A stretch of DNA of 64,000 nucleotides from Cellvibrionaceae bacterium (lineage in GTDB: Bacteria; Pseudomonadota; Gammaproteobacteria; Pseudomonadales; Cellvibrionaceae): the NCBI GenBank assembly GCA_021151825.1, contig JAGKWQ010000006.1, positions 421,151 through 485,150 of the forward strand, read 5' to 3'. A program made the translations under genes and the position numbers. Position 1 is the first letter of the stretch; every line of letters starts with the position of its first letter. A model generated the notes under the pieces. It saw nothing but the letters and a program-made list of their open reading frames with translations. It was not told the DNA's origin and did no database searches. Shown one piece after another: positions 8,445-16,353 of the stretch.

Positions 8445-9497
8445 TTATTTTAGGCTGAGATAACGATTTAAAAAAGGGATAACTTCATTTTTAAAACGCT
8501 CTTCACCTTCCCAATACTGATTCCAGGCGTTACCGGAATATTCTTCGGCTTGATGGATAACGCCAAAATCATCAAGCGCTCGTGTGAATTTCTGATTAGC
8601 ATAAACGTGATCCGGATTTTCATCGTATCTACCCCAATCCATTTTGAAACCTCTTAGTTGTCGCAAATTGTTAGCTCGCGTTGGTAAGCGTGCATCCAAT
8701 AAGAAGTTTTGCTGTAACAGCGCAACGTTTTTTGTGTTAACAATTAATTGGTTGCTGTGTTGCTCAACCATTAAATCAGCATAAAAAGGTGGTTTTTCTT
8801 GATTGGGTAAATAGGCTTGCGCCATCAACATAAATACGCGTGAGTAAACATTGTGCTCAAGGTCTTTCCAATTTTTTGCCTCATTCATTTGCTTCCAATC
8901 AGGGCGAGATAACATCAAGGTTTCTCCTGTTGCTGTTCCAAACGGGTGCATGGCATAAACACTGCCGAACAAACCCGGATAATCCATCGCCAGTTTAATA
9001 GCGGCATAGGCACCGATCATGTCCCCGATAGCAGCGCGTGCCGTTGCAGATTTATGCGTGCGAAAGCGCTGGTCGATGGTTGGAATAAGTTCTTGGGTAA
9101 TGTGATCCATCCAGCGTCCGCTGCTTGGCGCATTGCCATAAAAACTACCCAAGCCGGGACCGGTAAAGTCACCGGCAACCAGGATGCAATCGATTAGTTT
9201 TCCGCTGTTTATCGCGTCGTCTAATGTGCTCTGCATTTTGCCGTCCGCAAATAATTTTTCATTGCTCCAGCCAAGGCTATGAAAGTAATAAATTACAGGG
9301 TATTTCTGCTTGCCCTTGGTATATGAAGCGGGAAGGTAAACGCGGATTTTTCGCTCAGGATTTAGACCTATAAGATTTCCGCCCAAAGCTGTGGACGTGA
9401 GGGTGAATTCTTCAAGGTGGCTATGTGCGGCCTGTGAGTTTGCCATCAGGCAAGCATAAGTCAGAAAAAAACCTAATAAGTTAATCATGTATTTCAT
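8445..9497 (-). CDS. secreted esterase-fold protein (esterase D/CE1-like) lacking catalytic Ser and His
   Basis: A 350-residue protein with a signal peptide (cleavage near SQAA) and an alpha/beta-hydrolase body of the esterase D/feruloyl esterase type: RKIRVYLPASY, YPVIYYFHSLG, then LIPTIDQRFRTH just before the nucleophile elbow. That elbow is normally G-x-S-x-G but here reads G-D-M-I-G, with Met160 at the Ser position. The usual C-terminal His motif (G-x-H-x-W) reads SGNAW, with Ala324 at the His position. An Asp-containing loop is kept. The fold is therefore recognised but hydrolysis by the usual triad is not expected. The AraC-type regulator gene lies upstream on the same strand, with a perfect palindrome in the gap. 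Possible binding or scaffold role is inference. Confidence 0.75.
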   Translation of the reverse strand: MKYMINLLGFFLTYACLMANSQAAHSHLEEFTLTSTALGGNLIGLNPERKIRVYLPASYTKGKQKYPVIYYFHSLGWSNEKLFADGKMQSTLDDAINSGKLIDCILVAGDFTGPGLGSFYGNAPSSGRWMDHITQELIPTIDQRFRTHKSATARAAIGDMIGAYAAIKLAMDYPGLFGSVYAMHPFGTATGETLMLSRPDWKQMNEAKNWKDLEHNVYSRVFMLMAQAYLPNQEKPPFYADLMVEQHSNQLIVNTKNVALLQQNFLLDARLPTRANNLRQLRGFKMDWGRYDENPDHVYANQKFTRALDDFGVIHQAEEYSGNAWNQYWEGEERFKNEVIPFLNRYLSLK

Positions 9498-9557
9498 AAA
9501 TACCTCCAGCGTTATGTTGATAAGCGGAGGCTAGGGGATGTTAATCAAAATAGCGTC

Positions 9558-9573
9558 CGACCCGATCGGGTCG
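9558..9573. promoter_or_regulatory. 16-bp perfect palindrome upstream of the esterase-fold gene
   Basis: CGACCCGATCGGGTCG is a perfect palindrome without a loop, in the 90-base gap between the regulator stop and the esterase-fold start, about 60 bases before the latter. Symmetry without a loop fits a dimeric repressor site better than a terminator, and no T tract follows. The cognate regulator is unknown; AraC-type regulators usually prefer direct repeats. Confidence 0.45.
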
Positions 9574-9587
9574 AACTTAATTGATGC

Positions 9588-10769
9588 TTAATTGGCAACT
9601 ATTTCCGTTTTTTGCCGGCGATATTCGGTGGGTGTCATTTGTGTGTATTGACGAAACGCAGTATTAAAAGTGGATTTGGAATTAAAGCCAACCTCTTCGG
9701 CAATACTGAGGATTGTTTTCTCCGGCTGGTTGAGCAGAATTTGTTTTGCGGCATCGATCCTATAGCGATTGACCCAGTCATAAAAACTGGTATTCAGATC
9801 CTGGTTTAGCACCTGGGATAAATAATGTGGGCTCTCGCGTAATTGTTCGCTCAATTGCCGTAAGCTCAAGCTTGCCTGGGTGTAGAGTTTTTGGGTTTCC
9901 ATCACTGTTTGTAACTTGCCGAGAATACGCCGCCGGGTTGTTTCGTCCAATGCTGAATTTGCATATTTTTCCACTGCCGATGGTGTGGTTGTTTCAGCAA
10001 TTGCTTCCGTGGATTCCTGTGTGATTGTTGCCAGTACAGTTGCAGGTTTTAATTGGGATAAAGCAAAGAGCGCATATAACGTGAATACAATTTCAATCGT
10101 CATAAAGATATTGATGCCCAATCCACCAATCGGGCCGATATACATGCAGTGTAACGTACGCAAAATCGCCATTACCCATTTGATTAACAAAATCAATAAT
10201 AACCAATTCAATACCTTCAACGAATGCTCATGCAAGTTGGAAAAGTTGGCGAGTATTCGTTGTTCATAATTCTGTAGCATCAAACGAATACGCACTGCCA
10301 GCATGGGAACCTGAAGGGTAAATATAGCGATGCAAATCAACATGCTGCCATGGATAAAGATCGCCTTGTAAGCCGAAACAGGCTGCACCGGATTACCAAA
10401 TTCTGTACCCGCATGAGCCGAAAAGAGTAGGGGAAGCAGGCACAAGCTTGCCGCCACTAGTAACCATTTATGCAATCGCGGTAGCGCAAAAGAGTTTGGT
10501 GTATGTTGTTGAATAATCTCTACCGTAAAAAGCCAAAGGCAAGGCGCGATTAGTAATGATAATTGCATCAATCCCGCAAGCCACAAGGATTTAAATCCAC
10601 TTTCCGGATGCAACATCAACCATTCAAACCCAAATCCCGCCGCCTCCAGCAACAAAAATACCGAAAAATACCGCAACCGCCACTGCGGCAACAGATTCCG
10701 CAACCCGGCTGCGCTTAGCAAGCAGTAACCTATAGCGATGGCGAATAGGGAGGTTTGAAGGATATTCAT
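9588..10769 (-). CDS. AraC-family transcriptional regulator with membrane-spanning N-terminus
   Basis: A 393-residue protein. Residues 1-235 contain about seven hydrophobic segments, such as LWLAGLMQLSLLIAPCLWLF and LNWLLLILLIKWVMAIL, so the N-terminus should lie in the inner membrane. Residues about 285-390 are an AraC/XylS DNA-binding domain: SLRQLSEQLRESPHYLSQVL forms the first helix-turn-helix and ILSIAEEVGFNSKSTFNTAF the second, ending in the usual MTPTEYRR. Membrane-bound AraC regulators of this layout sense extracellular or membrane signals. The gene is upstream of, and co-directional with, the esterase-fold gene and may control it. Signal unknown. Confidence 0.9.
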   Translation of the reverse strand: MNILQTSLFAIAIGYCLLSAAGLRNLLPQWRLRYFSVFLLLEAAGFGFEWLMLHPESGFKSLWLAGLMQLSLLIAPCLWLFTVEIIQQHTPNSFALPRLHKWLLVAASLCLLPLLFSAHAGTEFGNPVQPVSAYKAIFIHGSMLICIAIFTLQVPMLAVRIRLMLQNYEQRILANFSNLHEHSLKVLNWLLLILLIKWVMAILRTLHCMYIGPIGGLGINIFMTIEIVFTLYALFALSQLKPATVLATITQESTEAIAETTTPSAVEKYANSALDETTRRRILGKLQTVMETQKLYTQASLSLRQLSEQLRESPHYLSQVLNQDLNTSFYDWVNRYRIDAAKQILLNQPEKTILSIAEEVGFNSKSTFNTAFRQYTQMTPTEYRRQKTEIVAN

Positions 10770-11142
10770 AAGGATATTCGTTTGGCTATCAACTTAATAT
10801 GCCGCAATCCTACCGCGTAACTCACCCGGTGGTCATGCGTGGATAGCGGCCTTTACACTTCTCAAAAACTACTACCTGCCAAGTGTAAAGATCTATATAT
10901 TCAGCCGCCAGGGCGGGTAACGGAATGATAGCGTGTATGTGCACCATATAAATGCCACCCACAGAGCTGTATCGACGCGAAATAATGAGAATACTATGAG
11001 TCAGAATAATAAAAATAGAAAACGCCCTTATGAAATTGTGGTTTCGCTGGCAATACTTGTCGGGTGGTTTATTTAGCGTTGTAAAACAATTGGTCGTATT
11101 GGCGATTGCTCGAATTTGCAAATATTCGTCGGGGCTCGTTTC
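10770..11142. other. intergenic region with one possible small membrane peptide
   Basis: This gap lies between the divergent regulator and CE2 genes and must hold both promoters. An ATG at 10996 opens a 26-codon frame to 11076 that reads MSQNNKNRKRPYEIVV and then a hydrophobic tail SLAILVGWFI. The form of basic head plus hydrophobic tail is that of a small membrane peptide, but it could be chance or a remnant. A longer minus-strand frame in the same place looks non-coding. Confidence 0.3.
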
Positions 11143-12243
11143 ATGAATAACACTTTTTTCAAAAGCATAATTAGTGTAGTTATATTTACGCTAATTATTT
11201 TTTCAGTGTCTGCATTTTTACTAAACATTGAAGATAAGAAACCATTGCCAATTCACTATGGCGGCAGAGTACTTGTTAGTGAATTGGATAATGTACCCAC
11301 TTACACCTATTCATGGCCTGGCGTTTATTTTGAGGCAGCTTTTATAGGCACAGAGGTCGACTTAAGATTAAATGATAGCAATAATATATTAAATATTATT
11401 GTTGATGGGAAAGCACCTGTCGTGCTTACAAAGCCAGGTAAGAAAATATACTCCATTAACAACTTAACTGAAGGCAAGCACCACATTCGCCTCGAAAAGC
11501 GCACCGAAACACAGAACAGCACGGGAACTTTTGAAGGCTTTTTTATTCCAGATCATAGTCAGGCCATTACATTGGAAAAACCGCAGCGCAGCATGGAATT
11601 TATTGGTGATTCAGCTGCTATTGGTTATGGTATTCGATCACCCAAGCGTGAATGCACTGAGGAAGAGATGTTTTCTTTCACGGATACGCAAATAACCTAC
11701 GCAGCACTTACTGCAAAAGCGTTTAATGCTGACTATCAAATTAATGCATTATCAGGTGTTGGTGTGGTTCGTAACTATAATGGTGGCATGCCGGAGCAAA
11801 CATTTCTCTCGCGTTACCCTTATACCATTAATGACAAGGGGGTGCCCTACCAAAGTAATTGGTCCCCTAATATTATTGTTATCGGTTTGGGGGGGAATGA
11901 TTTTGCCACGCCTTTAAATCCTGATGAGAAGTGGAAAACACGCGAAGGATTGCAAGATGACTATGTGGAACATTATAAAAACTTTATTCTGAGTTTACGA
12001 AAAAAGCATCCTAACGCGCACTTTGTATTGCTCTCATACGACCCGTTCAATAAAGAATTGGAAGACCAGATTGCGCGTGTAGTTGAAAAATTGAAGATAA
12101 AAGGTGAGGGCAAGATCGATCTGGTCAGTATAAAGCCTGTAGCGCTTTCAGCATGCCACTGGCATCCTTCAGAAGCAGATCACAAAAATGCAGCCGAAAT
12201 TCTAATAAATTACATCGAAGCTAATCCTGGGCTATGGAATTAA
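11143..12243 (+). CDS. CE2-like acetyl-xylan/glucomannan esterase (SGNH hydrolase)
   Basis: A 366-residue secreted or membrane-anchored esterase. A hydrophobic segment spans residues about 7-28. Residues 35-145 form a jelly-roll domain starting at GGRVLVSELDNVPTYTYSWPG. The SGNH hydrolase follows, with FIGDSAAIGYGI (nucleophile Ser), the GLGGNDFATPL block that is typical of family CE2, and WHPSEADH with the catalytic His. CE2 enzymes deacetylate xylan and mannan, and some also bind cellulose chains in the active cleft. The start at 11143 (MNNTFFK) is chosen because it opens the signal sequence; an in-frame ATG at 11116 adds nine unlikely residues. It is followed by a terminator shared with argS. 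Confidence 0.85.
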   Translation: MNNTFFKSIISVVIFTLIIFSVSAFLLNIEDKKPLPIHYGGRVLVSELDNVPTYTYSWPGVYFEAAFIGTEVDLRLNDSNNILNIIVDGKAPVVLTKPGKKIYSINNLTEGKHHIRLEKRTETQNSTGTFEGFFIPDHSQAITLEKPQRSMEFIGDSAAIGYGIRSPKRECTEEEMFSFTDTQITYAALTAKAFNADYQINALSGVGVVRNYNGGMPEQTFLSRYPYTINDKGVPYQSNWSPNIIVIGLGGNDFATPLNPDEKWKTREGLQDDYVEHYKNFILSLRKKHPNAHFVLLSYDPFNKELEDQIARVVEKLKIKGEGKIDLVSIKPVALSACHWHPSEADHKNAAEILINYIEANPGLWN

Positions 12244-12332
12244 TTAAAAAAAACATTCTATAGTTTTGAGTGAACTTGCGAATCCTCAATATGACAATGT
12301 TTCCGTATCAACCGAAGTTTCAACTAGCAGTA

Positions 12333-12369
12333 AAGTAAAAAGCCCGACATAAAGCCGGGCTTTTTACTT
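12333..12369. terminator. bidirectional terminator between the CE2 gene and argS
   Basis: A perfect 14-bp stem (arms 12333-12346 and 12356-12369, core AAAAAGCCCG/CGGGCTTTTT) with a nine-base loop. A and T runs lie at both ends, so it should work for both convergent genes. Confidence 0.85.
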
Positions 12370-12381
12370 CGATTACAGCGA

Positions 12382-14121
12382 TCACATTCGCTCCATAACC
12401 TCAATTCCCAACAAGTCCAACCCTTGCTCAATGGTTCTTGCCACCAGGTGGCACAAGCGCAAACGGCTATCGCGAATTTCTGGTTCAACACCTTCTTTTA
12501 AAATCGGGCATGCTTCGTAGAAAGTCATGTATAAACTGGCGATTTCATATAAGTAGGTGCAGAGCAAATGTGGTAAGGCTTCACGCGCTACTTGATCCAG
12601 AACTTCACTGAATTGTAACAATTTAATAGCGAGCGTTTTTTCTTGCTCGGTACCAATGACAATTGTATTTTGCAGTGATTCGGGGGCAACACCGGCTTTG
12701 CGGAAAATACTTTGCACGCGGGTAAATGCATATTGCAAATAGGGTGCAGTGTTGCCTTCAAAACTGAGCATGGATTCCCAGCTGAAAATATAATCGTTGG
12801 TGCGAGTTTTACACAGGTCAGCGTATTTCACCGCGCCTATACCGACTTTGCGTGAAATTTCTGCAATATCATCTGCAGACAATTCCGAATTTTTTTCGCT
12901 AACGACGGCTTCCGCGCGCTCAACGGCTTCAACTAATAATTCTGCGAGTTTAACGGTGCCGCCGGTACGGGTTTTGAACGGCTTTCCATCGCTACCCATC
13001 ATGGTGCCAAAAGCGAGATGTTCCAGGCTTACGTTGTTATCGACAAAACCGGCCTTGCGCGAAATGGTAAATACTTGTTGCATATGCAGCGATTGGCGCG
13101 CATCAATGAAATACATAATACGGTTGGCTTTCAATGTATTCACACGATAACGCAATGCTGCCAAATCAGTAGTGGCATACAAAAAACCACCGCCTTGTTT
13201 CTGGATAATGACAGGTGATGGATTACCTTCTTTATCGGCGAGTTCTTCCAGGAATACGACTTGTGCACCGTCACTTTCTACCGCGAGTTTTTTATCTTGC
13301 AGCTTTTTAACGATGGGTGCGAGATCATCATTGTAAAAACTTTCGCCACGCACATTTTCATCGCGCAGTGTGACATTCAGTTTTTCGTAGATTTCGGTAG
13401 AGTGGTGCAGGGAAACTTCTTTGAATTGTTGCCAGAGTTTCAACATTTTTTCATCGCCACTTTGCAGGCGTACAACATAGTCGCGTGCTTTATTGGCGAA
13501 GGCTTCATCCTCATCAAAATGTTTTTTGGCTTGTTGGTAAAAGACTTCTAGATCTTTTAATTGCATTTCGGCATTGCCGTTAGCACCGAGTTGCTCCTCT
13601 AATTCGGCAATTAACATACCAAACTGGGTACCCCAATCACCCACGTGGTTTTGGCGAATTACGTTGTGCCCCAGGAATTCCAGCAGGCGGGCAAGCGAGT
13701 CACCGATAATGGTGGAGCGTAAATGGCCCACGTGCATTTCTTTGGCGAGGTTGGGGCCGGAATAGTCGATCACAACGGTTTGCGGTTGTTCGGCAGTGCT
13801 GACTTGTAAACGCGCATCGGTTTGGGCGCTGGCAATTTGCTCACCCAGCCATTCGGGTTTGAGATCGATATTAATGAAGCCTGGCCCGGCGATTTCTACT
13901 TTTTCAGCGATGCCATCCAGATCCAGCGCCGCCACGATTTTGGCCGCCAGTTCGCGCGGATTGGTACCTATAGCTTTAGCGGCACCCATGGCGCAGTTGG
14001 CCTGGTAATCACCAAAACCGGCTTTTTTACCGGGAGCAATCAGAGCTGGTAGCCCGGCGGGTACGCCGCAAGCGGCCATGGCAGTAAGGACTTTCTGGTT
14101 CAGTAATTCGCGGATATTCAT
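12382..14121 (-). CDS. argS: arginyl-tRNA synthetase
   Basis: A 579-residue class I aminoacyl-tRNA synthetase that charges tRNA-Arg, of typical bacterial length. The N-terminal additional domain (residues 1-120) ends in GPGFINIDL. The catalytic core has VVIDYSGPNLAKEMHVGHLR, which contains the HIGH-type motif as HVGH, followed by NHVGDWGTQFGML. The KMSKS region is degenerate (MMGSDGKPFKTRTG), as is usual for ArgRS. The C-terminal anticodon-binding helical domain ends LLGIEVMERM. The gene is transcribed alone and divergently from the enoyl-CoA hydratase gene. Confidence 0.97.
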   Translation of the reverse strand: MNIRELLNQKVLTAMAACGVPAGLPALIAPGKKAGFGDYQANCAMGAAKAIGTNPRELAAKIVAALDLDGIAEKVEIAGPGFINIDLKPEWLGEQIASAQTDARLQVSTAEQPQTVVIDYSGPNLAKEMHVGHLRSTIIGDSLARLLEFLGHNVIRQNHVGDWGTQFGMLIAELEEQLGANGNAEMQLKDLEVFYQQAKKHFDEDEAFANKARDYVVRLQSGDEKMLKLWQQFKEVSLHHSTEIYEKLNVTLRDENVRGESFYNDDLAPIVKKLQDKKLAVESDGAQVVFLEELADKEGNPSPVIIQKQGGGFLYATTDLAALRYRVNTLKANRIMYFIDARQSLHMQQVFTISRKAGFVDNNVSLEHLAFGTMMGSDGKPFKTRTGGTVKLAELLVEAVERAEAVVSEKNSELSADDIAEISRKVGIGAVKYADLCKTRTNDYIFSWESMLSFEGNTAPYLQYAFTRVQSIFRKAGVAPESLQNTIVIGTEQEKTLAIKLLQFSEVLDQVAREALPHLLCTYLYEIASLYMTFYEACPILKEGVEPEIRDSRLRLCHLVARTIEQGLDLLGIEVMERM

Positions 14122-14318
14122 AAATTCGGGGTCGCAGTCAGCTGGGAAAATGGCCCATTGGGGCAGTCAAATAGGATGGTGGCAGAATAAGGGGGGAATT
14201 GTACCTGCGCAGGGTGGGGGATGCCATGGGTTATGGCTATACTCAAGCCACTGTTACCTTGCTATTGCTCTTACCCCAACTAAATGATTAGCCCCTCAAC
14301 TTGCATAAGGATAAGAAG

Positions 14319-15098
14319 ATGATCGAAAGTCCGATTCCTCACGTGGTGAGCCAGTTACAAGACCGCGTTCTCACCCTCAGCCTCAATCGTCCCGAGCGCA
14401 AAAATGCGCTTTCACTGGCTATGTATTCTGCGTTGGCGGATTTGATTTCAAGTGCGGATGCGGATTCGCAAATACGCGTGATTGTACTTACCGGTACCGA
14501 CGAATTTTTCACCAGTGGCAATGATTTAATGGATTTCATGAATGAGCCGCAGATTCATGAAAAACACCCTGTGGTACGTTTTATAAACGCGTTGCGCCAC
14601 TGTGGTAAACCAGTGGTGGCTATAGTGCGTGGCCACGCAGTGGGTATTGGTACAACGATGTTGCTGCATTGTGATTTGGTGTATGTGGCGGATGACGCGC
14701 GTTTGCAATTGCCATTTGTGAATTTGGGATTGTGTCCGGAATACGCAAGTAGTTTCCTGGTGCCGCGCGTTGTAGGCCAGCAAAAAGCAGCAGAATTATT
14801 TTTACTCGGCGAGCCATTTTCCGGCGCAGAAGCGGCGAATATTGGTTTGGCGACTAAGGCTGTACCTGCAAATGAATTGAATAGTTACGCTCACATCAAA
14901 ATCCAGCGCCTTGCGCAACAGCCGCCAGCGGCAGTACGTCGCTCCAAAGCATTATTGCGTGCCGCTACGCTGCCAGCTATAGAGACAGCATTACATGCAG
15001 AATATACCGGTTTTGCCGAGGGGTTGAATTCTGATGAGTGTAAAGAGTCTGTCACTGCATTTTTTGAAAAGCGTACACCGGACTTTTCTCGTTTTTAA
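14319..15098 (+). CDS. enoyl-CoA hydratase/isomerase family protein
   Basis: A 259-residue crotonase-fold enzyme of cytoplasmic fatty-acid or acyl-CoA breakdown. The first oxyanion-hole block is FFTSGNDLMDFM and the second is AIVRGHAVGIGTTMLLHCDL. NLGLCPEYASSFLVPRVVG follows; Glu in the LCPE segment is where isomerases place their catalytic base, so a delta3,delta2-enoyl-CoA isomerase is possible. The ATG at 14319 has AAGGA eight bases upstream and is preferred over the TTG at 14301. The dehydrogenase/reductase gene lies 53 bases downstream on the same strand, and the two together suggest an auxiliary beta-oxidation unit for unsaturated acyl chains. Confidence 0.85.
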   Translation: MIESPIPHVVSQLQDRVLTLSLNRPERKNALSLAMYSALADLISSADADSQIRVIVLTGTDEFFTSGNDLMDFMNEPQIHEKHPVVRFINALRHCGKPVVAIVRGHAVGIGTTMLLHCDLVYVADDARLQLPFVNLGLCPEYASSFLVPRVVGQQKAAELFLLGEPFSGAEAANIGLATKAVPANELNSYAHIKIQRLAQQPPAAVRRSKALLRAATLPAIETALHAEYTGFAEGLNSDECKESVTAFFEKRTPDFSRF

Positions 15099-15151
15099 GT
15101 GTCTCTTTAATTATCTGTAGATTATGTAATTTATTCAGCGAGAGATTTGGA

Positions 15152-15976
15152 ATGACCATTTCATTTGATTTCAGTAACAAAAATGTTTTGATTGTTGGTG
15201 GTACCAGCGGAATTAATCGTGGTATTGCCGAAACTTTTGCCAAAAACGGTGCGCGTGTTGCGGTAGTAAGCCGCTCCCAGGAAAAAGTCGATGATACGGT
15301 GCAATCGTTAAAAAATTTTGGCGCGGCTGATGCTACTGGTTTCGCTGCAGATGTTCGTGAAGTGGATGCAATAAAAGCCGGCATCGATAAAATTGCTGCT
15401 GACTGGGGGGCACTGGATGTTGTGGTCTCCGGCGCGGCCGGAAATTTTCCGGCGCTGGCGATGGGGATGTCTCCCAATGGGTTTCGGTCGGTCATCGAAA
15501 TCGATTTGTTGGGCACTTTTCATGTGATGCAAGCGGTGTATCCCCATTTAAAAAAGCCGGGTGCATCCATTATTAATATTTCTGCACCGCAAGCAGAAAT
15601 TCCCATGGCAGGACAAAGTCACGTATGTGCGGCCAAAGCGGGCGTCGATATGATTACACGTACTTTGTGCCTGGAGTGGGGAGTAGAAGGCATTCGCATT
15701 AATTCAATTATTCCCGGCCCGATTGATAATACCGAAGGAATGAAACGTTTGGCGCCTACTGAAGGTTTGCGTGCGGCAGTGACTAAATCAGTTCCATTGC
15801 AGCGCATGGGTTCAACGGATGATATTGCTAATGTTTGTTTATTTTTGGCATCGGATCTAGCGAGTTATATTAGTGGTGCGGTGATTCCTGTCGATGGTGG
15901 TTGGGCACAGGGTGGTGCAGCTTTAGTCGGCGCCGGTTTGGCCGAAATGTTAAAAGCCACGCCAAAACAAAAATAG
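15152..15976 (+). CDS. short-chain dehydrogenase, 2,4-dienoyl-CoA reductase-like
   Basis: A 274-residue NAD(P)-dependent short-chain dehydrogenase. The nucleotide site is VGGTSGINRGIAETF near residue 15, with an NAG-like SGAAGNFPA block at about 92. The active site lacks the usual Tyr-x-x-x-Lys: the segment GQSHVCAAKAGVDMITRTL has Lys162 with Val158 in the Tyr place and His157 before it. Peroxisomal-type 2,4-dienoyl-CoA reductases have the same His-x-x-x-x-Lys arrangement. With the enoyl-CoA hydratase/isomerase gene just upstream, a role in unsaturated fatty acid beta-oxidation is likely. A general SDR of other specificity cannot be excluded. Confidence 0.75.
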   Translation: MTISFDFSNKNVLIVGGTSGINRGIAETFAKNGARVAVVSRSQEKVDDTVQSLKNFGAADATGFAADVREVDAIKAGIDKIAADWGALDVVVSGAAGNFPALAMGMSPNGFRSVIEIDLLGTFHVMQAVYPHLKKPGASIINISAPQAEIPMAGQSHVCAAKAGVDMITRTLCLEWGVEGIRINSIIPGPIDNTEGMKRLAPTEGLRAAVTKSVPLQRMGSTDDIANVCLFLASDLASYISGAVIPVDGGWAQGGAALVGAGLAEMLKATPKQK

Positions 15977-16353
15977 ATTCAATTACGTATTTCCATAGGC
16001 AAAATTTCTTCGCAGTTACCGGCAGAATTTGCAAACTATTTCGCAAATCTGCCGATTAATTAAATTTCAAACCAATTGCGTCTTTGCAGTTCTCCGTGCA
16101 AGCTGTGTCCGATAATTATAAAAAACCGGCATAACAGCATTTTATATTTTTACGTTTTATCCATAAAAATAACTATTCAGCGTTCTGTTCCAGTATCAAC
16201 AGTGTTTTTTCGTCGAAGGTGAGAGAGCCGGGTCTCTATCATCATTGCACTGTGTTATTCGTTGTTTGCAATAACGCTCTGACAGGGTGATACGTGGCCT
16301 TTTTAAATCACAGATTTCCATCAATTATCTGCTGCTTTTCAAAAGGAAATGTT
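15977..16353. other. intergenic region upstream of the tandem GH5-like genes
   Basis: No gene was found. The first part contains the hairpin listed at 16020-16054. The rest should hold the promoter and leader of the first GH5-like gene, whose ribosome site AAAGGAA lies at 16342-16348. Upstream frames that extend the protein to 16294 are ignored because the signal peptide starts at 16354. Confidence 0.5.
16020..16054 (+). terminator. hairpin after the dehydrogenase gene, possible terminator
   Basis: Arms CGGCAGAATTTGC and GCAAATCTGCCG pair with one bulged A around a ten-base loop. The following bases are AT-rich (ATTAATTAAATTT) but lack a strict T tract. Confidence 0.5.

Noticed and set aside
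9916..10269. A 117-codon plus-strand frame opposite the AraC-type regulator
   Set aside because: The minus-strand regulator has full domain support; this frame has none.
10822..11121. A 99-codon minus-strand frame upstream of the CE2-like gene
   Set aside because: It covers a divergent promoter region, has low-complexity composition, no clear ribosome site and no recognisable domain.
15617..15637. Loss of the SDR catalytic Tyr considered as inactivation
   Set aside because: The same His-x-x-x-x-Lys form is normal in peroxisomal-type 2,4-dienoyl-CoA reductases, so the enzyme is probably active.
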